From the NCBI RefSeq assembly GCF_030698125.1, contig NZ_JAUYNV010000033.1, forward strand, positions 1 through 64,000: 64,000 nt of DNA, written 5' to 3'. Origin of the DNA: Methyloversatilis sp. GTDB taxonomy: Bacteria > Pseudomonadota > Gammaproteobacteria > Burkholderiales > Rhodocyclaceae. A program made the translations under genes and the position numbers. The notes under the pieces were generated by a model. The model searched no databases and was not told where the DNA came from. It was given only the letters and a program-made list of their open reading frames with translations. This document shows positions 7,897-22,500 of this stretch, piece after piece (positions within the stretch are counted from its first letter, which is position 1; each line of letters opens with the position of its first letter).

Positions 7897-9063
7897 ATGT
7901 CGGTTGACCTCAAGCGGACCGATTCACCCACGTTGCATGGATCGAAGACTCCGGTGGTTAACTTTTCTCGAAGGCAGTTTGTCTCGTCGACACCGGCTCT
8001 CCTGGGCGGTGCGTCGCTGTTGTCGGCTTGCACGCGGGAGCCTGACCCCCAGGGCTACGAGGCGGTCGCGGCGCAAACTTGGCGCGTCGGCGCCGTGGCC
8101 GGCACCGAAGGCGCCGCGCTCAGCGAGGAACTCGTTCGCTGCGCGACGCTTGCACCATCGAGTCACAACACGCAATGCTGGAAGTTCGCCCTCGAAGAGG
8201 GGGCGATCACGATCCTTCCCGACCTGTCGCGTCGGTGCCCCGCCGTCGATCCAGACGACCACCATGTTTTTGTTTCGCTTGGCTGCGCTGCAGAGAACCT
8301 GATCCAGGCCGCATCCGCCCATGGATTCGAGGCCGTCGCCAGCTTCGACGTCATGCGCGACGCCGTCCGGTTGACGCTGGCACCCAAACCCGCCCAGGCC
8401 TCGCCCCTGTTCGATGCGATTCATGCGCGGCAGTGCACGCGTGGCGACTATGACGGCAAGCCGCTGTCCAGGGAGGAGTTGGTCCTGCTCGAACGTGCCG
8501 GCACTTCGAGCGGTGTGCAGATGCTGCTGTGGGCGGATCGCCCGTCCATGGAACGCGTGCTCGACTATGTCGTTCAGGCCAATACCGCCCAGATGGTGGA
8601 CCCGGCGTTCGTCAAGGAACTCAAGTCCTGGATCCGGTTCAATGGCCCCGACGCGGTTCGTACCCGGGATGGCCTGTACAGCGCGTCGACAGGAAACCCG
8701 TCCATACCCGCGTGGCTGGGTGAGCTTGCCTTCGACTGGTTCTACACACCCAAGAGCGAAAATGACAAGTACGTGCGCCAGATCCGCAGTTCTGCCGGCA
8801 TCGCCGTGTTCGTCGGCCAGGCCGACGACAAGGCGCACTGGGTGGAGGTGGGTCGTTGCTACGAGCGGTTCGCGCTGCAGGCAACGGCGCTTGGCATCCG
8901 CAACGCTTTCCTGAACCAGCCCGTTGAAGTTCGATCGATCCGGCCGCAGTTCGCCGCCGCGATCGGACTGAACGGCCAGCGTCCCGACCTGGTGGTGCGT
9001 TTCGGTCGCGGACCGGCGTTGCCATCGTCCCTGCGCCGGCCGGTCAAGGCCGTGCTGGTTTAA
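7897..9063 (+). CDS. Acg-family nitroreductase-like protein, Tat signal and lipobox
   Basis: 388 aa, FMN-binding nitroreductase superfamily, Acg-like. The N-terminus has a twin-arginine motif (FSRRQFV), a hydrophobic stretch and a lipobox-like LLSAC, suggesting an exported, possibly lipid-anchored protein. Conserved ATLAPSSHNTQCW and the C-terminal AIGLNGQRPDLVVRFG resemble Acg proteins. The substrate is unknown. The start is uncertain: ATG 7897 has GAGG upstream, while GTG 7954 would give a compact signal peptide (MVNFSRRQF). It lies just outside the island and was probably the original neighbour of guaA. Confidence 0.7.
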   Translation: MSVDLKRTDSPTLHGSKTPVVNFSRRQFVSSTPALLGGASLLSACTREPDPQGYEAVAAQTWRVGAVAGTEGAALSEELVRCATLAPSSHNTQCWKFALEEGAITILPDLSRRCPAVDPDDHHVFVSLGCAAENLIQAASAHGFEAVASFDVMRDAVRLTLAPKPAQASPLFDAIHARQCTRGDYDGKPLSREELVLLERAGTSSGVQMLLWADRPSMERVLDYVVQANTAQMVDPAFVKELKSWIRFNGPDAVRTRDGLYSASTGNPSIPAWLGELAFDWFYTPKSENDKYVRQIRSSAGIAVFVGQADDKAHWVEVGRCYERFALQATALGIRNAFLNQPVEVRSIRPQFAAAIGLNGQRPDLVVRFGRGPALPSSLRRPVKAVLV

Positions 9064-9183
9064 GCGTCACTCTCGCTGTCATTCTCGAACGTGCCGGGGA
9101 TTCCCGGACGCCGGACTGTCGCCATGATGCTGGCGGGCCTCGGGTTGATCGGTTTCGCGGCGCGCCGCTGCAAGGCCGTCTGA
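9064..9183 (+). pseudogene. Orphan PEP-CTERM tail
   Basis: Directly after the Acg stop, the same frame reads NVPGIPGRRTVAMMLAGLGLIGFAARRCKAV then stop. The transmembrane helix and arginine-rich tail are those of a PEP-CTERM/exosortase sorting signal (usually VPEPSTWAMMLAGLGL...RRR), but the PEP motif itself is degraded and no protein body precedes it. Best read as the 3' scar of a lost PEP-CTERM gene. Confidence 0.65.
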
Positions 9184-9201
9184 CCCGGAAGGCGGCCCGC
9201 C

Positions 9202-10212
9202 TCAGCGGAGGCGGTCGGCGTGCTGTCCGCTCGTACGTTGTGACCGTGTGCGCCACGCGCCCGTACCCCACAGCGTCATCAGTCCCGCCAGCAGCATCGC
9301 CCAGGTGCCCGGCTCCGGGATCGGCGCCGTGACGGCGGCGTTGGTCAGCAGGCCGGCATCGCCGGACAAGGCATACCCCTGCGGCAGCAGGATGCTCAGT
9401 GTGCCGGTATTGAAGCCATCGACCGCGCCCCATGACTGGCTGTAATCGAGGCCTCCGCTGACCGGAATCAGCGGCTCGGGCGACACCTGGGTGAACAGAT
9501 TGGCGATCAGCTGGAAGTTCTGGCCCGGAAGGAGGCTCATCGTGAGCCGCAGCTCGCCTGCCACGTTGTCCATTTCCTGGCTGCCGATCGTGTAGCTCGC
9601 GCCGTCGAAATCCTCGACCACCTGCACGAAGCCGGGCTCGAAGTAGCGCTTGACGGCGCTGCCGGACGCGTTGAGCGCCTCGGCATCGAGCAGGTCGGTG
9701 CGGAAATCCATGGCCGCGGCGTATTCGACATTGGTGAATGCCACCGTGGACGAGGGCAGGGCGACGGTCAGCGAAGCGCCCAACAGGTGGAACACATTGC
9801 CGCTGTAGGTGTGAAAGGCGCCGTCGAAGTTGAACACGAAGGTCACATCGACTGCACCACCGTCCAACTCGCCGACCACGGCCGCCGTGGCCTGTACCTG
9901 GCCGAAGGCATTGCCGATCAGGGCGTCCGGTATGCCCGACACGCCGCGCGAATCGACTTCACTGAATACGCGGATGACACCGTCGCCGTCATTGGCCTGG
10001 GACTTCGACACGATGGTGACGCCGCCCGCAGACACGAATGGCGTGCCATCCAGATTGAGCGACTGCAGACCGGTGCCGAGCACCGTCTGGACCGTGCCGG
10101 GCGCCGTGTCAGGGCCGCGCTGCACCAGCGTTGCGGCGCCGGCCGAAAGCGGGAGGACTGCCAGCGCGATCAGCAGGCCGGTCGTGTGCAAGGATGGACG
10201 TAGGGATGCCAC
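9202..10212 (-). CDS. PEP-CTERM sorting domain protein
   Basis: 336 aa, exported protein of unknown function with an N-terminal signal peptide (TGLLIALAVLPLSAGAATL) and a C-terminal exosortase signal: PIPEPGTWAMLLAGLM, then a basic tail RTRSQR. Such proteins are sorted by exosortase and often linked to exopolysaccharide or floc formation. The middle is Gly/Val/Asp-rich beta-type sequence. The GTG at 10212 is chosen because AAGGAG lies 7 nt upstream; the longer ORF-track start lacks this. It converges on the PEP-CTERM relic 18 nt away. Confidence 0.85.
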   Translation of the reverse strand: MASLRPSLHTTGLLIALAVLPLSAGAATLVQRGPDTAPGTVQTVLGTGLQSLNLDGTPFVSAGGVTIVSKSQANDGDGVIRVFSEVDSRGVSGIPDALIGNAFGQVQATAAVVGELDGGAVDVTFVFNFDGAFHTYSGNVFHLLGASLTVALPSSTVAFTNVEYAAAMDFRTDLLDAEALNASGSAVKRYFEPGFVQVVEDFDGASYTIGSQEMDNVAGELRLTMSLLPGQNFQLIANLFTQVSPEPLIPVSGGLDYSQSWGAVDGFNTGTLSILLPQGYALSGDAGLLTNAAVTAPIPEPGTWAMLLAGLMTLWGTGAWRTRSQRTSGQHADRLR

Positions 10213-10573
10213 TGGAAAGCTCCTTTTATGTGATCGATGCGTGAGGCGAACCCTGGCTTGTGCGCTCCGGCCGGGTGTCTGCGGGTGATGGCCGCCCTGC
10301 AGCAAAATGTGCGCCATGGGCGAGGGCCCGCCTTGGTTTTCAATGCTTTGCACGCAAGGAAATTTGTAATGCGGTCAGGCAGGCCGTCAGTTGTAAAGCA
10401 CTCCGACACCCTTGCCGCAATCGAACCTGCCCGCGCGGGGACTTCCACGCGAGCCCGGTCGGCAGCCGTTTTCAGTAAAAATCGAAAACTGCCTGCTGCC
10501 CGGCGGTTTTCGGGTTGCGTACCGGCGCAGTCGCGGTGCAAGCTAACCAACCAGTCAAATCACTACGTGTCAC
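10213..10573. other. Divergent promoter region
   Basis: Lies between the PEP-CTERM gene and the signalling cluster, so it presumably holds both promoters. An imperfect inverted repeat (CAGCCGTTTTC, then GAAAACTGCCTG at about 10462-10494) surrounds an A-rich centre. No gene is convincing. Confidence 0.4.
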
Positions 10574-14975
<4,402 letters not shown>

Positions 14976-15073
14976 GTGGCAAGTGTCGGGAAACACGGCA
15001 CACTGTGACTTGTCCAACGTAAAATTTTGTAAGCAATCTTCCACTTCATCGCCAGCGAACAGCCCGATCCGAA

Positions 15074-16057
15074 ATGCGCCATCGCGTAGTGTCTCGATCC
15101 ATCATGTTGCTGGCTGTCTGCATGGCGCTCGCGGCATGCGGCAAACCGCCCGAGTTGCCGTTGCGGGTCGGCCTCAATCCATGGCTGGGCTACGATCCGC
15201 TCGTTCTGGCGCGTGAGCGCGGCCTGATCGATCCGGCAAACCTGCGCGTCGTCGAACTCGAATCGAGCAGCGAAAGTGCGCGGCAGCTGCGCAACGGGCT
15301 GCTTGAAGCGGCCGGCCTGACACTGGCTGAGGCGATCGAGCTGGCAAGTTCGGGCGTGGATATCAAGGTCGTGGCCATCCTCAGCCTGTCGAAAGGGGCC
15401 GACGCGGTGGTCGCGCAGCCCGGTTTTGCGGATGCTGCGGCACTGAAAGGCGCGCGCATCGGCATGGAAAACAGCGCGCTGGCCGATGTCATGCTGCAGC
15501 GCCTGCTCGAAGCAGGTGCGCTGCAGCGTGATGCGCTGTCGCTGTTACGGCTACCGGTGGTCGAGCACGAGGCGGCGCTGATGCGCGGTCGTGTCGACGC
15601 CGTCATCACCTTCGAGCCCGTCCTGTCCAGCCTCGTGTCGGCCGGCTATCGCGTGCTGCTCGACAGCGCCAGCACGCCCGGCGAGGTGGTCGACGTGCTG
15701 GTGGTCCGCAGCGAGTCGCTGAGCGCCCGGCCGGCCCAGGTGCGTGCCCTGCTGCGCGCCTTCGAGGACGGCCGGCTGGCGCTGCTGGCGCAGCCGGACG
15801 AGGCGGCGCGCACGCTGGCCGCCGGCACCGATCTGGACACCGTGTCCTACCTCCAGGCACTCGAAAATGTGCGCCTGCTGACGCTGGAAGACAGTACGGT
15901 GCTGTTACATGCAGTGCCTGACGCCAACATGCTGGCGCTCGGACAACTGGTGAGCGACCTGAAGGCCAGTCAGCGCATCATGGCCGAACCCGACTGGGCC
16001 AGGCTGTTCGACGGCAGTGTTGCAGCGGATGTTCTGGCCGCGGAGCGGATACCATGA
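15074..16057 (+). CDS. NMT1/SsuA-type solute-binding lipoprotein coupled to a kinase
   Basis: 327 aa. The signal peptide ends in the lipobox LAAC (MALAACGKPP), so it is an outer- or inner-membrane-anchored periplasmic binding protein. The fold is of the taurine/nitrate/thiamine-precursor type (LRVGLNPWLGYDPLVLARERGL). No ABC permease or ATPase is nearby. Its stop overlaps the start of the PAS kinase (ATGA), suggesting it works as the periplasmic ligand receptor for that kinase rather than in transport. The ligand is not predictable. Confidence 0.8.
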   Translation: MRHRVVSRSIMLLAVCMALAACGKPPELPLRVGLNPWLGYDPLVLARERGLIDPANLRVVELESSSESARQLRNGLLEAAGLTLAEAIELASSGVDIKVVAILSLSKGADAVVAQPGFADAAALKGARIGMENSALADVMLQRLLEAGALQRDALSLLRLPVVEHEAALMRGRVDAVITFEPVLSSLVSAGYRVLLDSASTPGEVVDVLVVRSESLSARPAQVRALLRAFEDGRLALLAQPDEAARTLAAGTDLDTVSYLQALENVRLLTLEDSTVLLHAVPDANMLALGQLVSDLKASQRIMAEPDWARLFDGSVAADVLAAERIP

Positions 16058-19000
16058 CCCTGCGTCCGGTGCTGCGACTGCCTGCCCGCACGCTGGTGCC
16101 GGCGCTGATCACCGTGGTGGCGCTGGTGATGGTCGGCTTCGACCACATGCTGCAGCGGGCCGACCACCGCCTGCGTGTGGAGCAGGAACAGAAGCAGCTG
16201 CTGGTCGAGCGGCTGGGCATCGAACAGTCGGCGTTCGATGACCTCATCCTGCAGAACCGGCCATTGCAGTTGCGGCGTGCGGTGGCCGAGCTGGCGTTGC
16301 GCCCCCATCTGACGCACGCTTATCTGACCGCGCCCGGCGGCCGCATCGTGGGCTCGCTGGCGCGTGCCGATCTGGGGCAGTCGCTGCCCGACGTCCTCGC
16401 CGCCGACACACGCGGCGGCGCGGCGCTGCTGGAGGCGCCGCGCGCGCCCGACAACTCGCTCAGTGTGCAGGTGGATGCCTCGCGCACCGCGCTGACCGGC
16501 CTGATGACCCTTGAAGGCGGCCACCAGTTGCTGGTGCGTTCGGACCTGACCCAGCCGTTCAGTCAGCGGCTTCATGCCAGTCGCGTCGAACTGTGGCGGC
16601 ATGCCGTGCTGATCCTCTGCTGGTCCTTGCTGCTGTCGCTGTTCCTGCACCTGATCTGGTTCCGTCGCGCCGCTCAGCTGACCAACGCTGCACGGGCATT
16701 CGGACAGGGCCGGCTCGACACCCGCGTCGATCTCGGCGGACGCGACGAACTCGCAGAAATCGGCTCGGCATTCAACGACATGGCGGTTCGGCTGCAGGCG
16801 CAGCACGCTGCGTTGCTGGACAGCGAGCGGCAGTTCCGCGCCATGTTCGAGCAGGCGGGTGTGGGTGTGGCACGCATCGACAGCCGGCTCGGCCACTTCA
16901 TGTCCGTCAACAAGAAATACAGTGAAATCATGGGCTACGACGACGCCGACATGCGCCGCCTGGATTTCATGCGCCTCACGCATCCGGAGGATCTGCCCGC
17001 CAACCTGGCACTGCTCGACTCGCTCAAGCGGGGCGATATCCGCGAGTACTCGATCGAAAAGCGGGTGTACCACAAGGATGGTCACGCCATCTGGGTCGCA
17101 GTGAGCGTGTCGCCGCTGTGGGCGCCCGGCGCCGTGCCGGACTACCACCTTGCGGTCATTCAGGACATCACGGCGCGGCGCGAGGCGGAGCAGGCACTCA
17201 AGCTCGAGCGCAACCGTCTGAGTGCAGCCGAGCACATCGCTGCGCTGGGCAGTTGGGAGTTTCACAGGGCCACCGGGAGTGGCTGGTGGTCGGAACAGAT
17301 GTACGCGTTCTTTGGTCTCGATCCGGCCGACGGTGTTCCCGAGCCCGAGCCGTATCTGAAGCTGGTGCACCCGGAGGACCGCACCCGGGTGGCGGGCGTG
17401 ATGGCCCTGTTTGTCCAGGGCGCGACGGAAGTGCCCGTTCATGTCTATCGCACCTCGCCGGATGCCGGACCGGTGCGTCACCTGAGGCCCAGTGTGCAGA
17501 CAGTGACCGACGATGACGGAGGCGTGGTCAAGTACGTCGGAACGCTGCTCGACGTCACGTATCAGTTCGAAGCCGAACAAGCCTTGCGCGCGTCCGAGGA
17601 GCGGCTGCGCGCCACGCTCGAACAGGCGCCGAACGTGGCGGTGCAATGGTTCGACGCGCAAGGCCGTGTGCTGTACTGGAACGGCGGGTCCACCCGGTTG
17701 TACGGCTGGACCCCGGACGAGGCGATCGGGCGCAGTGTCGACAACCTGACGCACACGCGGGAAGAGGCCGACGCGTTCCGCGATTCGTTTGCGCAGATCG
17801 CGCGCAGCGGACAGTCCATCGGTCCGTCGGAGTATCTGGTCAGACATCGCGACGGCTCGCCGCGCTGGATCGAAGCGACGCTGTTCAGCATCCCCGGGCT
17901 CGACAAGGACCCGATCATGGTCTGCATGGATGTCGACATCACCGCGCGCCACAACGCCGAGCGCGCGGTCGAGCAGGAGCGTACCCATCTGCGGACGCTG
18001 TTTGCCACGCTGCCCGACCTGGTGTGGCTCAAATCTCCGGAAGGTGTCTACCTGTCGTGCAACAGGCAGTTCGAACGCCTGTGCGGCAGAGCTGAAGCCG
18101 AATTGCTGGGCCGGACCGATTACGAGCTGTTCAGCAAGGAAGAAGCCGATCTGTTCCGCAGCCATGACGAGCTTGCAATGCGTACCGGCCAGAACAGCGT
18201 CAACGAAGAATGGGTGACCATGCGGGAAACCGGTGAGCGGATGCGGCTGCAGACGATCAAGACGCCGATGCACGATGCCGACGGCAAGTTGGTCGGCGTG
18301 CTTGGCATCGCACGCGACATCACCGAATTCCGTGAAACGCAGGACAGCCTGCGCGAGCTCAATCGTGACCTCGAACAGCGCGTCGCCGACCGCACGCAGG
18401 CGCTGTCCGATGCGATGAAGGAGCTGGAATCGTTCTCGTACGCCGTGTCGCATGACCTGAAGGCGCCCTTGCGTGGCATCGACGGCTACAGCAAGATTCT
18501 GCTGGAGGATTACGGCGACCGCTTCGACGAACAGGGACAGCGCTTTCTCGCCAACATTCGCAATGGCACACGCCAGATGCATGCCCTGATCGAGGATCTG
18601 CTGGCTTATTCGCGCATGGAGCGGCGTTCGCTTGAAGCAAGCCGGGTCGACCTGGGCGAGGTCATGCGCAATGTGCTGCACCGTCGCAGCGAAGAAATCG
18701 CAGCGGCGTCGGTGCAGATTGTGGGCGAGGTACCGTCCATTACCGTACGAGCCGATCATCAGGGAGTCGAGATGGTGCTTCGCAACCTGCTGGACAATGC
18801 GCTGAAGTTCAGTCGCGATGCCACTCCGGCCGTCGTCACGCTGCACGGGGCCGTGCGGGATGGGCGCGCCCATCTGAGCGTGCGCGACAACGGCATCGGC
18901 TTCGACATGAAGTACCACGAACGGATATTCGAAATCTTCCAGCGCCTGCACCGCAACGAAGAATTTTCGGGCACCGGGGTGGGGCTTGCGCTGGTGCGCA

Positions 19001-19086
19001 AGGCCATGCAGCGCATGGATGGTCGTGTCTGGGCCGAAAGTGTGCCCGGCGAGGGAGCCACCTTCCACCTGGAGTTTCCGGCATGA
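16054..19086 (+). CDS. Membrane sensor histidine kinase (HAMP, 4 PAS, phytochrome-type HisKA)
   Basis: 1010 aa. TM1 at about 9-31, a periplasmic sensor region, TM2 at about 185-205, HAMP (ARAFGQGRLDTRVDLGGRDEL), four PAS/PAC units to about 760, a coiled coil, HisKA with H800 (SYAVSHDLKAPLRGIDGYS, as in phytochrome-type kinases) and an ATPase (DNALKF, SGTGVGLALV). There is no receiver, so output goes to the response regulator that starts within its stop codon (ATGA at 19083). The coupled binding protein upstream is the likely input partner. Confidence 0.9.
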   Translation: MTLRPVLRLPARTLVPALITVVALVMVGFDHMLQRADHRLRVEQEQKQLLVERLGIEQSAFDDLILQNRPLQLRRAVAELALRPHLTHAYLTAPGGRIVGSLARADLGQSLPDVLAADTRGGAALLEAPRAPDNSLSVQVDASRTALTGLMTLEGGHQLLVRSDLTQPFSQRLHASRVELWRHAVLILCWSLLLSLFLHLIWFRRAAQLTNAARAFGQGRLDTRVDLGGRDELAEIGSAFNDMAVRLQAQHAALLDSERQFRAMFEQAGVGVARIDSRLGHFMSVNKKYSEIMGYDDADMRRLDFMRLTHPEDLPANLALLDSLKRGDIREYSIEKRVYHKDGHAIWVAVSVSPLWAPGAVPDYHLAVIQDITARREAEQALKLERNRLSAAEHIAALGSWEFHRATGSGWWSEQMYAFFGLDPADGVPEPEPYLKLVHPEDRTRVAGVMALFVQGATEVPVHVYRTSPDAGPVRHLRPSVQTVTDDDGGVVKYVGTLLDVTYQFEAEQALRASEERLRATLEQAPNVAVQWFDAQGRVLYWNGGSTRLYGWTPDEAIGRSVDNLTHTREEADAFRDSFAQIARSGQSIGPSEYLVRHRDGSPRWIEATLFSIPGLDKDPIMVCMDVDITARHNAERAVEQERTHLRTLFATLPDLVWLKSPEGVYLSCNRQFERLCGRAEAELLGRTDYELFSKEEADLFRSHDELAMRTGQNSVNEEWVTMRETGERMRLQTIKTPMHDADGKLVGVLGIARDITEFRETQDSLRELNRDLEQRVADRTQALSDAMKELESFSYAVSHDLKAPLRGIDGYSKILLEDYGDRFDEQGQRFLANIRNGTRQMHALIEDLLAYSRMERRSLEASRVDLGEVMRNVLHRRSEEIAAASVQIVGEVPSITVRADHQGVEMVLRNLLDNALKFSRDATPAVVTLHGAVRDGRAHLSVRDNGIGFDMKYHERIFEIFQRLHRNEEFSGTGVGLALVRKAMQRMDGRVWAESVPGEGATFHLEFPA

Positions 19087-19526
19087 ACCTCGCCACCCGT
19101 CTGTCGTCCGGCGCCCCGCCCATCCTGCTGGTCGAAGACAACCCGGTCGATATCGATCTGACCTGCCGCGCCTTCGCCCGCGACCCGCTGGCCGGTCCGG
19201 TCAGCGTGGCGCGCGATGGCGAAACGGCGCTCGACTTCATGCACAGCTGGGACAAGGGCGAGCCGCCGCCTGCGCTGATCCTGCTCGACATCAACCTGCC
19301 GGGCGTCAATGGCTTCGAGGTACTGCGCCAGTTGAAGCGCCATCCGGTGCATCGCAGCATTCCGGTGGTCATGCTGAGTTCGTCGGCGGAACAGCGTGAC
19401 CTGCTGGATGCCTATTCGCTCGGCGTCAATTCCTACATCGTCAAGCCGGTGGATTTCGATCGTTTCGTCGAGGCGACGGGCCAGATCGGACGTTACTGGT
19501 TCGAACTCAACCAGCCGCCGATCTGA
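19083..19526 (+). CDS. Single-domain response regulator (Rcp1-like)
   Basis: 147 aa, one REC domain without output, phospho-acceptor D69 (LILLDINLPGVNGFEV), with switch Ser (VVMLSSSAEQRD) and Lys (YIVKPVDF). It has the extended loops of Rcp1-type regulators that pair with phytochrome-like kinases. It is translationally coupled to both neighbours and probably relays phosphate to, or competes with, the following REC-containing GGDEF-EAL protein. Confidence 0.88.
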   Translation: MNLATRLSSGAPPILLVEDNPVDIDLTCRAFARDPLAGPVSVARDGETALDFMHSWDKGEPPPALILLDINLPGVNGFEVLRQLKRHPVHRSIPVVMLSSSAEQRDLLDAYSLGVNSYIVKPVDFDRFVEATGQIGRYWFELNQPPI

Positions 19527-22500
19527 TGCGCATCCTCTACGCAGAAGATTCGGAATTTGACGCGGATCTGACGCAGCGTGCGCTGCGCGGCAGCGGGCTG
19601 GAGATCGAAATCGCTCCGACGCTCGAGAATGCGCGCCAGGCGCTCGCCGGTGGCGGTTTCGATCTGCTGCTGACCGACCTGAAGCTGCCCGATGGCAGCG
19701 GGCTCGAATTGCTGGCGCACGTCAGGGAACACGCCTTGCCGGTCGCGGTGGTGGTGCTGACCGGGTCGGGCGACGGCAGTTCGGCGATTGCCGCGCTGAA
19801 GGCGGGTGCCGACGACTACCTCATCAAGTCCGGGCCTTACCTCGAGCGGCTGCCACGTGTGCTCGACGCGGCCTTGCTGCGGCACCGTTCGATGTCGGCG
19901 CGGTGCGACCGTCCGATCCGCGTGCTGTGCGCCGAATCGAGCCTCGAAGACGTGGAACTGATGCGCGGTCATCTGCTCAGGCACGCGCCGCAGATACGGC
20001 TGGAAAGCACCGGTGGCACCGATGCGGTGATCAACCGGCTGCAAGCCGGCCCGGAAGCCGCAGCGACTTTCGACGTATTGCTGATCGACGCGCTACCCGA
20101 TGAAACGACCGGGCTCGACCTCGTGAAGCTCATCCGCAGCGAGCGCCAGCTGTCCCTGCCCATCGTCATGCTGGCGGGTCAGGACAGCGAGCAGCTGGCA
20201 TCCAGCGCCTTGCATCTGGGTGTCGACGACTATCTGGTCAAGCATCCCGGCTATCTGTTCGAACTGCCGGCCACGCTGGAGAAAGTCCATCGCAGGGCCG
20301 AGCTGGTGCTCGAAAGCGAACGTCTCAACGCCACCAACCAGCGCATGTCGCAACTGCTCGCGGCCAGTCCGACCATTGTTTACAGTCTGCGCCTGCAGGA
20401 TGGCGAGTACCAGTCGTCGTGGGTCAGCGAAAACGTGACCCGCATGCTGGGTTATACGGTGGCCGAAGTACTGGCGCCGGGCTGGTGGCAGGCCGGCCTG
20501 CATGCGCAGGACCGCGATACCGCGCTGGCGCGATCCGAAGGCCTCTCGCGGGACGGGCATCTCAGCCTCGACTACCGCTTCAAGCGGCGTGACGGCAGCG
20601 AAATCTGGGTGCGCGACGAACTGCGCCGGGTCGGTCAGAGCGGTGATTCGGGCGCTGAATTCGTGGGCTCGTGGACCGATATCAGTGCCGACAAGCGCGC
20701 CGCACTGATCGGCGAGGCACGTGCCGAAGTGCTCGACCGCATCGTTGCGGCCGAACCGCTGTCCGTCATTCTCGAAGCGATCGCGCTGCGCATGCAGGCG
20801 ATCGAACCGTCGACACGCGTATCGATCCAGCTGCTGCATGAAGTGAGCGGCCGGCTTGTGAATGGCGCCGCGCCTTCGCTGCCCGAGCGCTATCTGCAGG
20901 CGATCGAAGACGTGCTGCCGGGTCCCGACATGGGTTCGTGCGGTAGGTCGGCCTGGGCGGGCGAAACCGTGCTGGTCGAGAATGTGTTCGAGCACCCGAG
21001 CTGGGCGTCCCATGTCGAGCTGGCGCGCCTGGGCGGCTTCAGTGCCTGCTGGTCAGTACCCTACAAGGACAAGGACGGGCGCGTGCTCGGCACCTTTGCG
21101 CTCTATCACGACACCCCCTGCCTGCCGGACGCCGCGCAGCTTGAGCTGATCAACGACTTCAGCCGCATCACCGGCCTGGCCGTGCAGAAAGTGCGCGCGG
21201 CCGCCGCGCTCAGGCAGGCCGGAGCGGTGTTCGAAAGCACGCGTGACGGCATTTTCATCACCGATCTCAATGCGCAAATCGTCGCCGTGAATCGCGCGTT
21301 CACCCATATCAGCGGTTACAGCGAATTCGAAGCCATCGGCCAGACACCGCGCATGCTGCAGTCGGGGCGCCATGACGCGCAGTTCTACCATGTCATGTGG
21401 TCGGCCGTGCTGAGCAGGGGCACCTGGCAGGGCGAGGTGTGGAACCGGCGCAAGAATGGCGAGCTTTACCAGCAACTGCTCACCATCAGCACGGTGCGCA
21501 ATGAAGCCGGCGCGCCCAGCCACTACGTTGCGGTCATGACCGACATCAGCCAGCTCAAGCGCTCCGAAGCGAAGCTCGATTACCTCGCCCACCACGATCC
21601 GCTGACCGATCTGCCGAACCGCCTGTTGATGCAGTCGCGCATCCAGCACGCCATCGAGCGCGCCGCTCGCAACCGCTGCCATCTCGCGCTGCTGTTCATC
21701 GATCTGGACCGCTTCAAGAACGTGAACGACAGTCTGGGGCATCCGGCCGGCGACGAACTGCTGGCCGCGATCGCGAAGCGGCTGCGCAGCCGGTTGCGCG
21801 AGGTCGATACGCTGGCCCGGCTCGGCGGCGACGAATTCGTGCTGCTGATCGAGGAAATGACGGTGCCGGAAGACGCCGCCATCGTCGCGCAGATGCTGAT
21901 CGATCTCCTGACGGCGCCGTTCAGCCTGTCGCAGGGGAGCGAAATCTACATCGGCGCGAGCATCGGCATTTCGGTGTTTCCGGACGACGGCAGCAACGTG
22001 ACCGAACTGATCCAGCATTCCGATGTGGCGATGTACCAGGCCAAGGAAGCCGGGCGCGGCGCGTTCCGCTTCTACACCGAAGCGATGAGTCGCGCCGCGC
22101 AGGACCGGCTGCATCTGGACACACGGCTGCGCCGTGCGCTGGAGCGCGGCGAATTCACACTGCATTTCCAGCCACAGGTCGACATGACCAGCGGCCGGCT
22201 GACCGGCGCCGAAGCGCTGGTGCGCTGGATCGATCCGGAAGAGGGCGTCATTTCACCGGCGCGTTTCATTCCGGTGGCGGAAGAAACCGGTCTGATCGTG
22301 CCGATCGGCGAGTGGGTATTGCGCACGGCCTGCGCCCAGGTGCGCGCGTGGCGCGACGCCGGCCACGTCCTGACGGTGGCGGTCAACCTGTCGGCGCGCC
22401 AGCTGCAGCAGGCCGATCTCGCCCAGCGCGTGGCCGCGTTGATGGCGGAGTTCGGCATCGGCCCGGACTGGCTCGAATTCGAACTGACCGAATCGATGCT

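Noticed and set aside
15970-19068. 1032-aa minus-strand ORF opposite the PAS kinase
   Set aside because: It is the antisense shadow of a clear multi-domain kinase. High GC content leaves the antisense third-position frame open, and no domain is recognisable in it.
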